NCBI GenBank assembly: GCA_964651335.1
Contig: CAZYVT010000001.1
Span: 1 to 64,000, forward strand
From: 2-02-FULL-66-14 sp964651335
GTDB taxonomy: Bacteria; Pseudomonadota; Gammaproteobacteria; Burkholderiales; SG8-39
Length of the DNA: 64,000 nucleotides
Direction of reading: 5' to 3'
Below, in pieces: positions 27,587-40,505 of the stretch (positions are counted from its first letter, which is position 1; every line of letters begins with the position of its first letter). The position numbers were made by a program, and so were the translations under genes. Under the pieces are notes generated by a model. That model had not been told where the DNA came from and did not search any database. It saw only the letters and a list, made by a program, of their open reading frames with translations.

Positions 27587-28921
27587 ATGCAAAGCCTTTG
27601 GGACGCCTGCCTGCGCCGACTGGAGCAGGAGCTGCCCGCGCAACAATTCAACACCTGGATCCGCCCGCTCGCTGCCGGGGCGAGCGCGTCGGAACCCGAT
27701 ACACTGGTTCTCGCTGCGCCCAACCGCTTTGTGCTTGAGTTGGTGCGCGAGCGTTTCGCCTCGCGGATCGGCCGGCTCGCGGCAGAGGCAACGGGACGCG
27801 ACCTGAACGTAAAGCTGGTGCTGGCTCCGGCCGTCGCTCCAGCCAGCCGCACTCCGGCGAGTGCCCCGCGTAACGGCGCCGAGCCGCTCCCTCATCTCGA
27901 CCGGGCGCGCCTGAACCGCAACTTCACGTTCGAGGGTTTCGTCACCGGCAAGGCAAACCAGCTGGCGCGCGCCGCCGCGATTCAGGTGGCCGAGAACCCC
28001 GGTATTTCCTACAACCCGCTCTTCATCTATGGCGGGGTCGGTCTCGGCAAGACGCATCTGCTGCAGGCGATCGGCAATCACGTCGCTGCCGGGCGCGAGC
28101 AGGCGCGAATCCGCTACAGCCACGCGGAGCAATACGTCACCGATGTCGTGCGCGCTTACCAGCAGAAATCCTTCGACGAATTCAAGCGCTACTATCACTC
28201 GCTGGACCTGCTGTTGATCGACGACATCCAGTTTTTCTCCAACAAGGACAGGACGCAGGAGGAGTTCTTCTATGCCTTCAACGCGCTGGTCGAAGCGCGC
28301 AAGCAGATCGTAATCACATGCGACACCTACCCGAAGGAGATCGCGGGCATGCAGGAAAGGCTGATCTCCCGCTTCGGCTGGGGGCTCACCGTCGCCATCG
28401 AGCCGCCGGAACTCGAGATGCGCGTCGCAATCATCCTGAAGAAAGCCGAAGGCGAGGCCGTCGCGCTGCACGAGGACATCGCCTTCTTCATCGCCAAGCA
28501 CATCCGGTCAAACGTGCGCGAGCTGGAAGGGGCTTTGAAAAAAGTACTCGCGTACTCGCGTTTCTACGCCCGCGACCTTACTGTTGAAATCGCCCGCGAG
28601 GCGTTGCGCGACATCCTGAACGTCGCCAGCCGGCAAATCACGGTCGACAGCATCCAGAAAACGGTAGCCGAGTACTTCAAGATCAAGATCTCGGACATGC
28701 ATTCGAAGAAGCGCACCCGCACCGTGGCCCGCCCCCGGCAGGTCGCCATGGCGCTCGCCAAGGACCTCACGCAGATGAGCCTGCCCGAGATCGGCGAAGC
28801 GTTCGGGAACCGCGACCACACTACCGTGTTGCACGCCTGCCGCACGATCGCGACGCTGCGCAAGAAGGACCACGCCCTGAACCGTGATTACCATCTCCTC
28901 GAGCAGGTCCTCAAGGGGTGA
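27587..28921 (+). CDS. dnaA: chromosomal replication initiator DnaA
   Basis: A 444-residue initiator of chromosome replication that binds DnaA boxes and opens oriC. Domain I is the N-terminal LWDACLRRLEQELPAQQFNTW, domain II is a short linker, and the AAA+ domain III has GGVGLGKT at 149-156, LLIDDIQFF as Walker B and the arginine finger RFGWGL. The C-terminal helix-turn-helix domain IV has the DnaA signature GNRDHTTVLHACRTI. The ATG at 27587 was chosen; an in-frame extension to 27455 crosses the DnaA box and the promoter zone. Confidence 0.97.
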   Translation: MQSLWDACLRRLEQELPAQQFNTWIRPLAAGASASEPDTLVLAAPNRFVLELVRERFASRIGRLAAEATGRDLNVKLVLAPAVAPASRTPASAPRNGAEPLPHLDRARLNRNFTFEGFVTGKANQLARAAAIQVAENPGISYNPLFIYGGVGLGKTHLLQAIGNHVAAGREQARIRYSHAEQYVTDVVRAYQQKSFDEFKRYYHSLDLLLIDDIQFFSNKDRTQEEFFYAFNALVEARKQIVITCDTYPKEIAGMQERLISRFGWGLTVAIEPPELEMRVAIILKKAEGEAVALHEDIAFFIAKHIRSNVRELEGALKKVLAYSRFYARDLTVEIAREALRDILNVASRQITVDSIQKTVAEYFKIKISDMHSKKRTRTVARPRQVAMALAKDLTQMSLPEIGEAFGNRDHTTVLHACRTIATLRKKDHALNRDYHLLEQVLKG

Positions 28922-29137
28922 CGCAGGACGTGGTGAAGAACCTGTGCATGCAGCGCGAACCAATTGTGGGTAAACAGCCGCGTACCGGATCGAACCGATT
29001 CGATGCACAACCCTCCACAGCGCGCTCCACAGGGTTTGCACCGCACCCGGTCGTGCCAAACCTCGGAGCAAGCGCTGTTTTTCCGGTTATACAGAAAAAG
29101 CAGGCTGCTTATTAGCTATTATTAGAAGAGGTAAATA
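28922..29137. other. candidate oriC (dnaA-dnaN intergenic region)
   Basis: This 216-base gap holds near-consensus DnaA boxes: TGTGGGTAA at 28965-28973 (8 of 9, reverse) and TTATACAGA at 29087-29095, plus weaker TGTGCATGC at 28943. An AT-rich tract (29098-29139), typical of an unwinding element, lies at its right edge next to dnaN. The neighbouring rpmH, dnaA, dnaN and gyrB genes support an origin here. The DnaA box at 27486 could be an additional part. Confidence 0.5.
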
Positions 29138-30244
29138 ATGATACTGGTCAGAGCAAAGCGAGACGAGTTGCTGGGCCCGCTTTCTGCGGTCAGCGGCATC
29201 ATTGAACGGCGCCACACCTTGCCGATCCTGTCCAACGTCCTGATCGAGCGCGGTTCCGGCAAGCTTTCGTTTCTCGCAACGGATATCGAAATCCAGATCA
29301 AGGCCCGCGCGGACGTTGGTGAGGAGGGCGAAGCGCGGGCCGTGACGGTGGGTGCGCGAAAGCTCGTTGATATCTTGCGCGCGCTGCCCGAAGGCGTGGA
29401 GGTGACGCTGCAGATGCAGGACAAGCGGCTGCTGGTAAAGGCCGGCATGAGCCGCTTCGTCCTGCAGACCCTGCCGGCTGAAGATTTTCCGCGGCTCGCC
29501 AAACCCGTCGCGGAAGCAGCGCGCTTCGCGCTGCCGCAGAAGGCGCTGCGACGGCTTCTGGGGCTTGTACAGTACGCCATGGCGCAGCAGGACATCCGCT
29601 ACTACCTGAACGGGCTTCTGGTGGTCGTCGATGACGGACAGCTCAGACTGGTGGCCACCGACGGGCACCGCCTTGCCTATGTGGCGATGGGACTGGAGGT
29701 TCAGCTGCCGCGCCAGGAAGTGATTGTGCCGCGCAAGACCGTGCTGGAGTTGGCGAAACTGCTCGGCGACGGCGATGACGAAGTGCATATCGAGCTTTCA
29801 TCGACCCAGGCGGCATTCTCCTTCGGCACGGTGGACCTGGTGTCCAAGCTTGTGGATGGCAAGTTTCCCGACTACACACGCGTGATCCCTGTCGGGCACG
29901 GCAACCGGCTTTCCCTGGACCGGGAGGTGCTGCGCCAGGCGTTGCTGAGGGCGGCGATTCTTTCGAACGAGAAATTTCGCGGCGTGCGTTGGGTATTGGC
30001 CGACGGCAGCCTCAAGATCGTGTCCTCGAACGCCGAGCAGGAGGAGGCCGAGGAAACGATCGAGGTCAACTATGCAGGCGAAGCGCTCGACATCGGCTTC
30101 AATGTCAATTACCTGCTCGACGTGCTGAACAATGTGGCCGGCGCGCAGGTCGAGTGCAGCTTCGGGGATGCATCCACGAGCGCGCTGGTATGCGTTCCGT
30201 CCGAGCCGGAGTTCAAGTACGTCGTGATGCCAATGCGCATCTAG
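29138..30244 (+). CDS. dnaN: DNA polymerase III beta sliding clamp
   Basis: A 368-residue processivity clamp that encircles DNA. It has the three-domain arrangement of the family. The N-terminal VSGIIERRHTLPILSNVLI and the central DGHRLAYV are typical. The C-terminal EPEFKYVVMPMRI resembles the usual VMPMRL end. A ribosome site AGAGG lies about seven bases before the ATG. It is followed by gyrB after 22 bases. Confidence 0.97.
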   Translation: MILVRAKRDELLGPLSAVSGIIERRHTLPILSNVLIERGSGKLSFLATDIEIQIKARADVGEEGEARAVTVGARKLVDILRALPEGVEVTLQMQDKRLLVKAGMSRFVLQTLPAEDFPRLAKPVAEAARFALPQKALRRLLGLVQYAMAQQDIRYYLNGLLVVVDDGQLRLVATDGHRLAYVAMGLEVQLPRQEVIVPRKTVLELAKLLGDGDDEVHIELSSTQAAFSFGTVDLVSKLVDGKFPDYTRVIPVGHGNRLSLDREVLRQALLRAAILSNEKFRGVRWVLADGSLKIVSSNAEQEEAEETIEVNYAGEALDIGFNVNYLLDVLNNVAGAQVECSFGDASTSALVCVPSEPEFKYVVMPMRI

Positions 30245-30266
30245 CGGGTTTCAAGGAAAAGAAGAC

Positions 30267-32683
<2,417 letters not shown>

Positions 32684-32687
<4 letters not shown>

Positions 32688-35239
32688 CCGGTACGTTTCC
32701 GCTTCGGGAGCGGCTTCGCGCGCCTGCTCGGCTTGGGCGTTGCCTTCCGGACCAGGGTAGGCTCGTGCGCCGGCGCGGCCAGACCGCCGGGCGCCTTGGG
32801 TTTCGTTGCGCGGGCCATGAATTCGAATCCGACCCTTCCACCTGCGGTCTTGACCAGATAGGCCTTGAACGGCCGCCCCTTGCGCGAAATGAAACGCGTC
32901 AGGAGATCGGTCTTGCCGGTCGCGAGCAGCTTCTCCATTTGCGCTCGCTCGACCGGTTGCTGCAGGATGATCTTGCCGGAGCGGAAATCGCACGAAGGTG
33001 CCGGGCCGGCCGATTTCTCGCACACGTACGCGACCCCGTGCTCGAAGACACCTGCGCCGCACTTCGGGCAGGCGCCAAGGCTCGTCTGCGCGCTGAAATC
33101 CGGCGCGGCCTCGCCCTCCTCCCCCGGCCGCGGTTGGCCGAAGTCGAACTCGGTCCGCAGTTCATGGTTGAGCCGCACCCCGGCCGAGAAGGGTTTGCCT
33201 AGGCGGCTGCGAAAGCCGGAAAGTGGCCCGACGTACCGCTTCGTGACGAGCTCGGCGACCTCTTCGGGTGACCACTCTCTTCCAGAGATCACTTTCCAGA
33301 GCGAAAAGGCGCAGCTCTGGCACTGGAATTTGCGGTAGTTCTCCTGCACTGTACCGCCACAATTGGGGCACGGCGCGGGCACTGTTGCGAACGCCGTGTC
33401 GGGGATCTCGCCTTCGCGAATGCGCTCGACCAGGTCGCGCGTCACCGATTCGATATGGTCCATGAACTCGTCGCGCTTGAGCTTGCCGGATTCCATGAGC
33501 TTGAGCTTGAATTCCCAGTCTCCGGTGAGCTCCGGTGACGTAATTTCGTTCACGCCGAAGTGCTTGAGCGCGAAAAGCAGCGAAAACGCCTTGGGCGTGG
33601 GAACCAGATCCTTGCCCTGGCGGAGCATGTAGTCTTCGTGGATCAGTCCCTCGATGATCGCTGCCCGTGTCGCCGGCGTGCCCAAGCCCTTCGCTGCCAT
33701 TGCGGCGCGTAGTTCGTCGTCTTCCACCAGCTTGCCGGCTCCCTCCATCGCCGAGAGCAATGTCGCCTCCGTATAGCGCGCAGGCGGCCGGGTCTGACTC
33801 GCCTGTGCAGCACACTCGCGCACCAGCGCCCTTTCGTTCTTTACCGCTGCCGGCAGGTTTTCGCTCGGGTCCTGTGCTGCGCGGCCGTATACCGTAAGCC
33901 AGCCCGGATCGAGGAGGACCCGGCCTTCGGTACGAAAGTGGTATTCGCCGACTTTGGTGATGCGCGTCGTCTGCAGGGAACTCGCTGGCGGATGAAAGAT
34001 CGCCAGGAAGCGGCGCGTGACCAGGTCGTAGAGCTTCGCTTCGGCGTCATTCAGGTGTCGCGGCGGCTGGGGCGTGGGAATGATCGCGAAATGATCCGAG
34101 ATCTTGCTGTTGTCGAAAACGCGCCGGTTGTGCCTGACCCAGCCACTTTTCAGAACCGTCCTTGCAATCGCCGTATAGGGCCCGCCTTGCGACAGCGCTT
34201 CCATCGTCTTCCTGACCGTACCGAGGTAATCTTCAGGCAAGGCGCGGGAGTCGGTCCTGGGGTAGGTGAGCGCCTTGTGCTTTTCGTACAGCGATTGCGC
34301 GAGCGAAAGCGTCGTTTTTGCGGAAAATCCGAAACGTCCGTTCGCTTCGCGTTGCAGGCTGGTCAGGTCGAACAGCAGCGGCGGGGCCTGCGTCGAGGGC
34401 CTGGTCTCTTCGCTGAGCAGGCCCGACTGATTCCGGCACGCGTCGGCGATGCGTTCGGCGTGCGCTGCTTGCCAGAGGCGCTCGGGCTTGCGTTCTGCGT
34501 CCTCGACTTTCTGGAAATCGGGGTCGAACCAGCGGCCGCCATACTCCCCCGCCTTGAGCGCAAACCGGGCATGTACCTCCCAGTACTCGCGCCGCACGAA
34601 GCCGCGGATCCGTTCCTCCCGCTCGACCAGGATCGCGAGGGTCGGCGTTTGTACACGCCCTACCGTGGTGAGATAGAAGCCACCTTCCCTGGAGTTGAAC
34701 GCCGTCATTGCGCGCGTGCCGTTGATGCCGATGAGCCAGTCGGCCTCCGAGCGGCATTTCGCGGCGTCGGCAAGGGGCAGCAGCTCGCGGCCGGGGCGCA
34801 GGCGCTGAAAACCCTCGCGGATCGCGGCGGAGGTCATCGACTGCAGCCACAGGCGCTCGATCGATTTCTTCGCCCCCGCGTGCTGCACGATATAGCGAAA
34901 GATCAGCTCCCCTTCACGCCCCGCATCACACGCGTTGATCAGTCCGACCATGTCTTTGCGCCGGATCAGCCTGAGCAATACCTCCAGGCGCTTGGCGCTG
35001 CGCTCGATCGGCGCGAGCTCGAAATGCGGCGGGATCACCGGCAAGTGCGCGAAAGTCCACTTGCCTTTCTTGACCTCGTACTCCGGCGGCACCGCGAGCT
35101 CCAGCAGGTGGCCCACCGCGGACGAAAGCAGGTAGTCGTTACTCTCGAAGTAATCGGTTTCGCGCGCAAACCCGCCCAGCGCGCGCGCAATATCGGCGGC
35201 GACCGAGGGTTTTTCGGCGATGATGAGTTTCTTGCCCAT
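32684..35239 (-). CDS. topB: DNA topoisomerase III (type IA)
   Basis: An 851-residue type IA topoisomerase that relaxes and decatenates DNA. The N-terminal TOPRIM has KKLIIAEKPSVAADIARAL and NACDAGREGELIFRYIV. The catalytic tyrosine is in LTYPRTDSR. The motif VGRVQTPTLAILV is at about 190-205. The C-terminus has zinc-finger-like modules CPNCGGTVQENYRKFQCQSC and CPKCGAGVFEHG, and a Lys/Arg-rich tail. The ATG at 35239 (MGKKLIIAEK) was chosen over the in-frame TTG at 35248. It converges with gyrB. Confidence 0.95.
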
Positions 35240-35361
35240 GGGTACCAAAAGGCCGCAGAGGATACCTGCAAAGGCGGCCGCGGGACAACCGCGTCGTCTC
35301 CGACGCGCGCGTGAGTGTCAGTCCGGCAGGCGCGTTCCGGCCCACGCAAGTAGATCTCTTC

Positions 35362-36471
35362 TCAGTGCAGTCGCTGGTAGAGGCCGCCCGGGAGCGCGGC
35401 GACGCGGCCGTCGAGTTCCAGCCGCAGGAGTTCTGCTGAGACGCGCTGCGCGGAGAGCCCCGCGCGCGTGCAGAGCGAATCAATGTCGACAGGCTCGAAT
35501 CCCATCTGCGCAAGCACTGGCGAGTCCGGGATCGCCGCGTACGCCGCGTCCGGGTTCGGAAGCGCCTTTTCCTGCCTGGGGGCGGAATCGCTGCGCCGAA
35601 ACGCGGAGAGCTCGCTCAGGACGTCGTCGGCAGACTCTACCAGCTTCGCCCCGGACTTGATCAGGCTGTGGCAACCCTTCGAAAGCGGCGAATGGATCGA
35701 ACCGGGCACGGCGAACACCTCCCGTCCCTGCTCGAGCGCGGCGCGCGCGGTGATCAGCGAACCCGAGGAGAGGGCCGCCTCGACGATCAGGGTCCCAAGC
35801 GAGAACCCGCTGATGACACGATTCCGGCGCGGGAAATGGTGCTTTTCCGGGGGGGCGCCAAGCGGAAACTCGGATACGAGCAGCCCGTGAGCGGCGATTT
35901 CCTGCGCCAGCGCCCGGTTTCCCGGCGGGTAGAAAACGTCGATGCCGGTGCCGAGAACCGCAATCGTGGAACTGCGCCCGGCAAGCCCGCCGCGATGCGC
36001 TGCACTGTCAATTCCGAGCGCCAGCCCCGAGACGATGGTCAGTCCGGCATCGCTAAGTGCGTGTGCGAAGCTTTGCGCGTCACGCCCGCCCAGTGCGGTC
36101 GCGTTACGACTGCCCACTATGGCGAGCGAAGCCTGGTTCAGCAGTTCCACGCGGCCAACGCAATAAAGCAGGGCCGGCGGATCGTCGATTTCGAGCAGCA
36201 GTTTCGGGTACGCCGCGTCGGCGAGCGTCACGACCGAGTGACCGGGCGATACCGCCCACTCGAGCGCGCTCGCAACGGCGTGCGCGACCGCTTCGGAGTG
36301 CAGCGCATCGAGCGCTGCTGAGGGCGCGTAGCGGGCCAGCGCGCTGCGTTCGGCAGCGAGAATGTTTTCGGGCAGGCCGAACTGCCGCAGCAGTTCGCGC
36401 AGCGCCGCGGCGCCGAGGCCGGGCGTGAGTGAAAGCCTCAGCCAGCTCGCCAGCCCCGGGTCGAGCGTCAT
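35362..36471 (-). CDS. dprA: DNA processing protein DprA
   Basis: A 369-residue DprA/Smf protein that loads RecA on incoming single-stranded DNA during transformation. The Rossmann core has VGSRNATALGGRDAQSFAHALSDAGL, SGLALGIDSAAHRGGL and FPRRNRVISGFS. A C-terminal winged-helix-like domain (about 300-369) includes IDSLCTRAGLSAQRVSAELLRLELDGRVAALPGG. comM (60068-61567), also linked to transformation, is elsewhere in this window. It is the second gene of the LysM-dprA-topB run. Confidence 0.95.
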   Translation of the reverse strand: MTLDPGLASWLRLSLTPGLGAAALRELLRQFGLPENILAAERSALARYAPSAALDALHSEAVAHAVASALEWAVSPGHSVVTLADAAYPKLLLEIDDPPALLYCVGRVELLNQASLAIVGSRNATALGGRDAQSFAHALSDAGLTIVSGLALGIDSAAHRGGLAGRSSTIAVLGTGIDVFYPPGNRALAQEIAAHGLLVSEFPLGAPPEKHHFPRRNRVISGFSLGTLIVEAALSSGSLITARAALEQGREVFAVPGSIHSPLSKGCHSLIKSGAKLVESADDVLSELSAFRRSDSAPRQEKALPNPDAAYAAIPDSPVLAQMGFEPVDIDSLCTRAGLSAQRVSAELLRLELDGRVAALPGGLYQRLH

Positions 36472-36559
36472 GCCTGGGAGGGCCGGAGAGGGGATCCGCC
36501 TTCCCTTGGCGGGCGCCGGCGGCGCCCCCGCACTGCTGATGGGTGCTCAGTCCTTGTGA

Positions 36560-37618
36560 TCAGGGAGTCCGGACCACATCCAGCGGACTGACCGGTCGGG
36601 TGACATTCATCACCAGCGCATAGGACACCCGGTCGAAAACGCGGAATACGAACGTCAGACCATAGCGCTCGTCGGGCAATACAACAATCGCATCGGGCGC
36701 GTTTTTCGGTTTCGTTGTGTCCACGGCATTGCCGCGGTGACGGTAGAGTGCCAGCACATGACCGAGTTCGAGGCCGTCGGCCTTGCCGCGGTTGAGCGCC
36801 ACGATCGAGTGCTTTCCCGCCTCGCCAACCGTGCCGAGGCCGCCGTAGATCGACATCACGCGCCCCTGCACGCCCGCTGCGGGCGCATGCGGCGCGTAGT
36901 TGACGATCTCCGGCTTTCCGGCAGGCACCAGCCGGTCGCCGATTCCGACTTCCTGGGTGACACTCGAAATTTCGACGGTCGCGGGCTCACCCGCCCGGGT
37001 GACGCGCGCGGTCCCGAGGTAGATCGCCTCGTATCCGATCGTGCGACTCGTGTCCGGATCGACGAGCGCATTGCCGCGCCGGTACAGATACCAGGATTTC
37101 TCCTTCGAGTCGCCCATTCCGCTCACGAATGCCTTGCCGCCGTCGCCGACCACCACGCGTCCCTCGTCGATGGCTACGATACGCGGCGCCCGGTCGAGCC
37201 CATCGGACTCGATGACCAGCGGCCGAGTGAGAAACGGTTCGATGATCTGCGGCGGGATGGTTGGAATCGCTTCCGCGGTGGATTCTCGGCGCACTCGCGG
37301 CGAGAGTTTCACGGTGTTCGAAAGCGCGAGCTGTCCGCGCATCCGATCAATGACGATGACGTTCCCCGGGTAGATGCGGTGCGGATTCTTGATCTGATCC
37401 TTGTTCAGGTTCCACAGCTCGGGCCAGCGCCAGGGCGAATCGGTGAAGCGCTCGGCGATGGACCAAAGCGTGTCGCCAGGCACCACGACGTAGCGGTCCG
37501 GCGCGTTTGGCTTGAGCGCCAGCGGCGACTTCGGCACCTGCCCCCAGGCCGCCACTGCCACCAGGCCGCAGAGGGCAAAAATCAGCGTTGTGATAAACTT
37601 ATTCAATTGGTTACGCAT
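36560..37618 (-). CDS. exported LysM domain protein
   Basis: A 352-residue protein with an N-terminal signal peptide (hydrophobic stretch about residues 9-25, FITTLIFALCGLVAVAAWG) and one LysM domain (about 42-92), YVVVPGDTLWSIAERFTDSPWRWPELWNLN with NPHRIYPGN, which binds peptidoglycan. The C-terminal two thirds carries no domain I recognise. Position between def and dprA, diverging from def, is the usual betaproteobacterial arrangement. It probably helps cell-envelope maintenance, but no catalytic motif is seen. Confidence 0.88.
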   Translation of the reverse strand: MRNQLNKFITTLIFALCGLVAVAAWGQVPKSPLALKPNAPDRYVVVPGDTLWSIAERFTDSPWRWPELWNLNKDQIKNPHRIYPGNVIVIDRMRGQLALSNTVKLSPRVRRESTAEAIPTIPPQIIEPFLTRPLVIESDGLDRAPRIVAIDEGRVVVGDGGKAFVSGMGDSKEKSWYLYRRGNALVDPDTSRTIGYEAIYLGTARVTRAGEPATVEISSVTQEVGIGDRLVPAGKPEIVNYAPHAPAAGVQGRVMSIYGGLGTVGEAGKHSIVALNRGKADGLELGHVLALYRHRGNAVDTTKPKNAPDAIVVLPDERYGLTFVFRVFDRVSYALVMNVTRPVSPLDVVRTP

Positions 37619-37770
37619 GCGGCCCCCGTTCGAAGGATGGCATTACCCCGGGTGGGTCAGGTCGATTTCCCGTTTGGCTGCCCTTAAATGTAGCATAAAG
37701 TCCGAACAGTTTAGGCGCTGCCTGAGATACTGCATCTAGTTAATTCAATTTGCAAGTGATTTTCTGATCC

Positions 37771-38274
37771 ATGGCGATCCTCAGCATCCTTCGGTACCCG
37801 GATGCGCGGCTACACAAGGTAGCGGCGCCCGTGACCGTGTTTGACGTGTCCCTCAAGGCGCTGGTTCGTGACATGGCCGAAACCATGTATGCCGCGCCGG
37901 GCGTCGGGCTTGCTGGCACGCAGGTTGATGTGCATCGGCACGTCATCGTCGTCGACGTGTCGGAGCGACGTGACTCGCTGGTCAGGCTGATCAATCCGGA
38001 GATCGTGGAGAGTTCGGGCGTCTCGGACATCGAGGAAGGGTGCCTCTCGGTCCCGGGCATTTACGATACTGTGGAACGTGCCGATCGCATCAGGGTGCGC
38101 GCCTACGATCCGAACGGCAACGCGCTCACGCTGGAAGCGCAAGGCCTGCTTGCGGTCTGCATTCAGCATGAGATGGACCACCTGAAGGGCAAGGTCTTCG
38201 TCGAATACCTGTCGCCTCTGAAGCAGCAGCGCATCCGCGCCAAGCTCGCAAAGCAGTTGCGCAGAAGCGCCTGA
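37771..38274 (+). CDS. def: peptide deformylase
   Basis: A 167-residue metallohydrolase that removes the N-formyl group from nascent proteins. The three motifs are GVGLAGTQV, EEGCLSVPG (metal-binding Cys) and QHEMDHLKGKVF (two metal-binding His and the catalytic Glu). Motif 1 normally reads GxGLAAxQ; here GLAGTQ is a minor variation. Length matches the family. It starts the def-fmt-rsmB-DUF4390-ntrYX-trkAH run. Confidence 0.96.
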   Translation: MAILSILRYPDARLHKVAAPVTVFDVSLKALVRDMAETMYAAPGVGLAGTQVDVHRHVIVVDVSERRDSLVRLINPEIVESSGVSDIEEGCLSVPGIYDTVERADRIRVRAYDPNGNALTLEAQGLLAVCIQHEMDHLKGKVFVEYLSPLKQQRIRAKLAKQLRRSA

Positions 38275-38309
38275 GGGCGCGGACCGCGGCGCGCTGCGCG
38301 CCCCGCTCG

Positions 38310-39242
38310 ATGCGCATCGTTTTCGCCGGTACGCCAGCGTTTGCAGAACGCGTGCTGGCGGCCATTTCCCAGGCGCAGCACGAAGTCGCGCTCGTGGTCA
38401 CTCAACCCGACCGGCCTGCCGGGCGCGGCTTGAGGCCGGCGGCAGGAGCGGTAAAAAAACTCGCTCTCGCGCTCGGCCTGGACATCTTCCAGCCGGCCTC
38501 TCTCAAGGATCATGCCGCGGTGGAGCGCCTGACGGCGGTGCGGCCGGATGCGCTGGTAACCGCCGCCTACGGCCTCATTCTCCCGCCGGGTGTGCTCGAT
38601 ATCGCTCCGTACGGTGCGCTGAATGTGCATGCATCATTGCTACCGCGCTGGCGCGGCGCGGCGCCGATCCAGCGCGCCCTGCTGGCGGGCGATCGCGAGA
38701 CCGGGATCACGATCATCAAGATGGACGCCGGGCTGGATACGGGACCGGTGCTTGCCGGACGCGCGCTCGCGATCGGCGTACACGATGACGCGCGGACGCT
38801 GCACGATAAGCTTGCCGCACTGGGCGCCGAGATGGTGGTCGAGGTGCTCGCCGAACTCACCGCAGGACGGGCACGCCTCGAGCCGCAGTCCGCCGCGGGC
38901 GCCACCTACGCGGAACGAATTCGCCGCAGCGAGGCATCGCTGGATTGGTCCAAGCCCGCTCTCGAGCTCGAGCGCGCGGTGCGCGCATTCAGGCCCTCGC
39001 CCGGTGCGCAGTCTTCGTTGCGCGGAGAGCTGCTGAAGATCTGGAATGCCCGTCTGGCTGAAGGGCGCGGTGAGCCTGGTCTCGTACTCGGCGCCGGACC
39101 GGGCGGAATACGGATCGCCTGCGGTCAGGACGCGCTCGAGATCACCGAACTGCAACGCGCCGGAGGTCGCCGCCTCTCCGCCGGCGAATTCCTGCGCGGA
39201 TTCGCGGTCTCTCCGGGCGAGCTGCTTGCAATCCCTCGCTGA
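38310..39242 (+). CDS. fmt: methionyl-tRNA formyltransferase
   Basis: A 310-residue enzyme that formylates initiator methionyl-tRNA with 10-formyl-THF. The N-terminal RIVFAGTPAFAERVLAAI, the catalytic Asn-His-Asp region LNVHASLLPRWRGAAPIQRALLAGDRETGITI and the C-terminal OB-like domain with RAFRPSPGAQS are present. It has 35 bases to def and overlaps rsmB at its end. Length is close to the family's (about 315). Confidence 0.95.
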   Translation: MRIVFAGTPAFAERVLAAISQAQHEVALVVTQPDRPAGRGLRPAAGAVKKLALALGLDIFQPASLKDHAAVERLTAVRPDALVTAAYGLILPPGVLDIAPYGALNVHASLLPRWRGAAPIQRALLAGDRETGITIIKMDAGLDTGPVLAGRALAIGVHDDARTLHDKLAALGAEMVVEVLAELTAGRARLEPQSAAGATYAERIRRSEASLDWSKPALELERAVRAFRPSPGAQSSLRGELLKIWNARLAEGRGEPGLVLGAGPGGIRIACGQDALEITELQRAGGRRLSAGEFLRGFAVSPGELLAIPR

Positions 39243-40494
39243 GTCGCTGCGCGCAGCGGCGGCGGTCGTGGCACAGGTCGCCGCCGGCCGCAGCCTTTCG
39301 CCGACGCTGGAGCGAGCCTCTGAGGAATTCGGCGGCGGTGTACGCCCCGCGCTCACGGATCTGTGTTACGGGACCCTGCGCTGCTATGGGCGTGTGCAGG
39401 CGACAGTGCGTGTCCTCTCCAGGCGGGGCGCACCCGATTCGCTGGTCGAAGCATTGCTCTGGTGTGCGTTGTACGCGCTTGAGTCCGGCCGATACGCGGA
39501 TTACACGGTGGTGGATCAGGCGGTACGCGCGTGCGCCGGGCTCGGACGCGCGCGCTCGACGGGTTATGTCAACGCGCTGCTGCGCGCGCGGTTGCGCTCG
39601 CGCAGCAGCATCGAGGCGCGCCTCGCCTCGGACCCGGTCGCGCGCTATCAGCACCCGGCCTGGTGGATTGCTCGCCTGCGCGCCTCCCATCCACGGCAGT
39701 GGGATCGCATTTTGGCCGCGGGAAATAGCCGCCCGCCGATGTGCCTGCGGGTAAACGCGCGGCGGTCCTCGGCAGCAAAGTACGTGGAGCGTCTCGCGAC
39801 CCAGGGCATCGGCGCGCGCATCCTCGAGGGCGGTGCGGTCCTGCTCCAGCGGCCGGTTCCGGTCGAGCGCCTGCCCGGGTTCGCAGAGGGTGAGGTATCG
39901 GTGCAGGACGCGGGCGCGCAATTCGCCGTGCCGTTGCTTGATCTGCATCCCGGCCAGCGCGTGCTCGACGCTTGCGCTGCACCGGGAGGCAAGACTGCGC
40001 ACATCCTCGAGACGGCTGACGTTGCCCTCACGGCGCTCGACCTCGACGCGTCGCGCTGTGCGGCCGTGGTGCGCAATCTCCAGCGCCTCAGGCTCACTGC
40101 CGGGGTGAGCGCGGCGGATTGCACAATACCGGGGAGCTGGTGGGATGGCAGGGCCTATGAGCGGATCCTCGCCGATGTGCCCTGTTCGGCCTCCGGTGTC
40201 GCGCGGCGCCACCCGGATATGAAATGGTTGCGGCGCGAGGCCGACATCGCGGCATACGGCGTGCGCCAGGCGCGCATCCTGGACGCGCTTTGGCGGCTGC
40301 TCACGCCGGGTGGTAAATTGCTGTATGTCACCTGCTCGGTATTTCCGGAGGAAAACGGCTTCATCGTCGATGCGCTCCTTGCGCGAACGCCTGCGGCGCG
40401 GCTGCTCGCACTGCCGGGAGGAGCGGCTGCGCAACTGCTCCCAGATGCCGAGCATGACGGCTTCTACTTTGCGCTCCTAGAAAAAACGGCCTGA
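39226..40494 (+). CDS. rsmB: 16S rRNA (cytosine967-C5)-methyltransferase
   Basis: A 422-residue SAM-dependent methyltransferase for C967 of 16S rRNA. The N-terminal NusB-like domain covers about residues 1-150. The catalytic part has VLDACAAPGGKTAHILE, the proline-cysteine motif DVPCSASGVARRHPD and the catalytic YVTCSVFPEEN. No ATG exists near the fmt stop; a TTG at 39226 gives a family-like N-terminus (LQSLAESL) and a 17-base overlap with fmt. A longer frame to 39046 reads over fmt. Confidence 0.93.
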   Translation: MQSLAESLRAAAAVVAQVAAGRSLSPTLERASEEFGGGVRPALTDLCYGTLRCYGRVQATVRVLSRRGAPDSLVEALLWCALYALESGRYADYTVVDQAVRACAGLGRARSTGYVNALLRARLRSRSSIEARLASDPVARYQHPAWWIARLRASHPRQWDRILAAGNSRPPMCLRVNARRSSAAKYVERLATQGIGARILEGGAVLLQRPVPVERLPGFAEGEVSVQDAGAQFAVPLLDLHPGQRVLDACAAPGGKTAHILETADVALTALDLDASRCAAVVRNLQRLRLTAGVSAADCTIPGSWWDGRAYERILADVPCSASGVARRHPDMKWLRREADIAAYGVRQARILDALWRLLTPGGKLLYVTCSVFPEENGFIVDALLARTPAARLLALPGGAAAQLLPDAEHDGFYFALLEKTA

Positions 40495-40505
40495 CGCAAA
40501 GTGCG

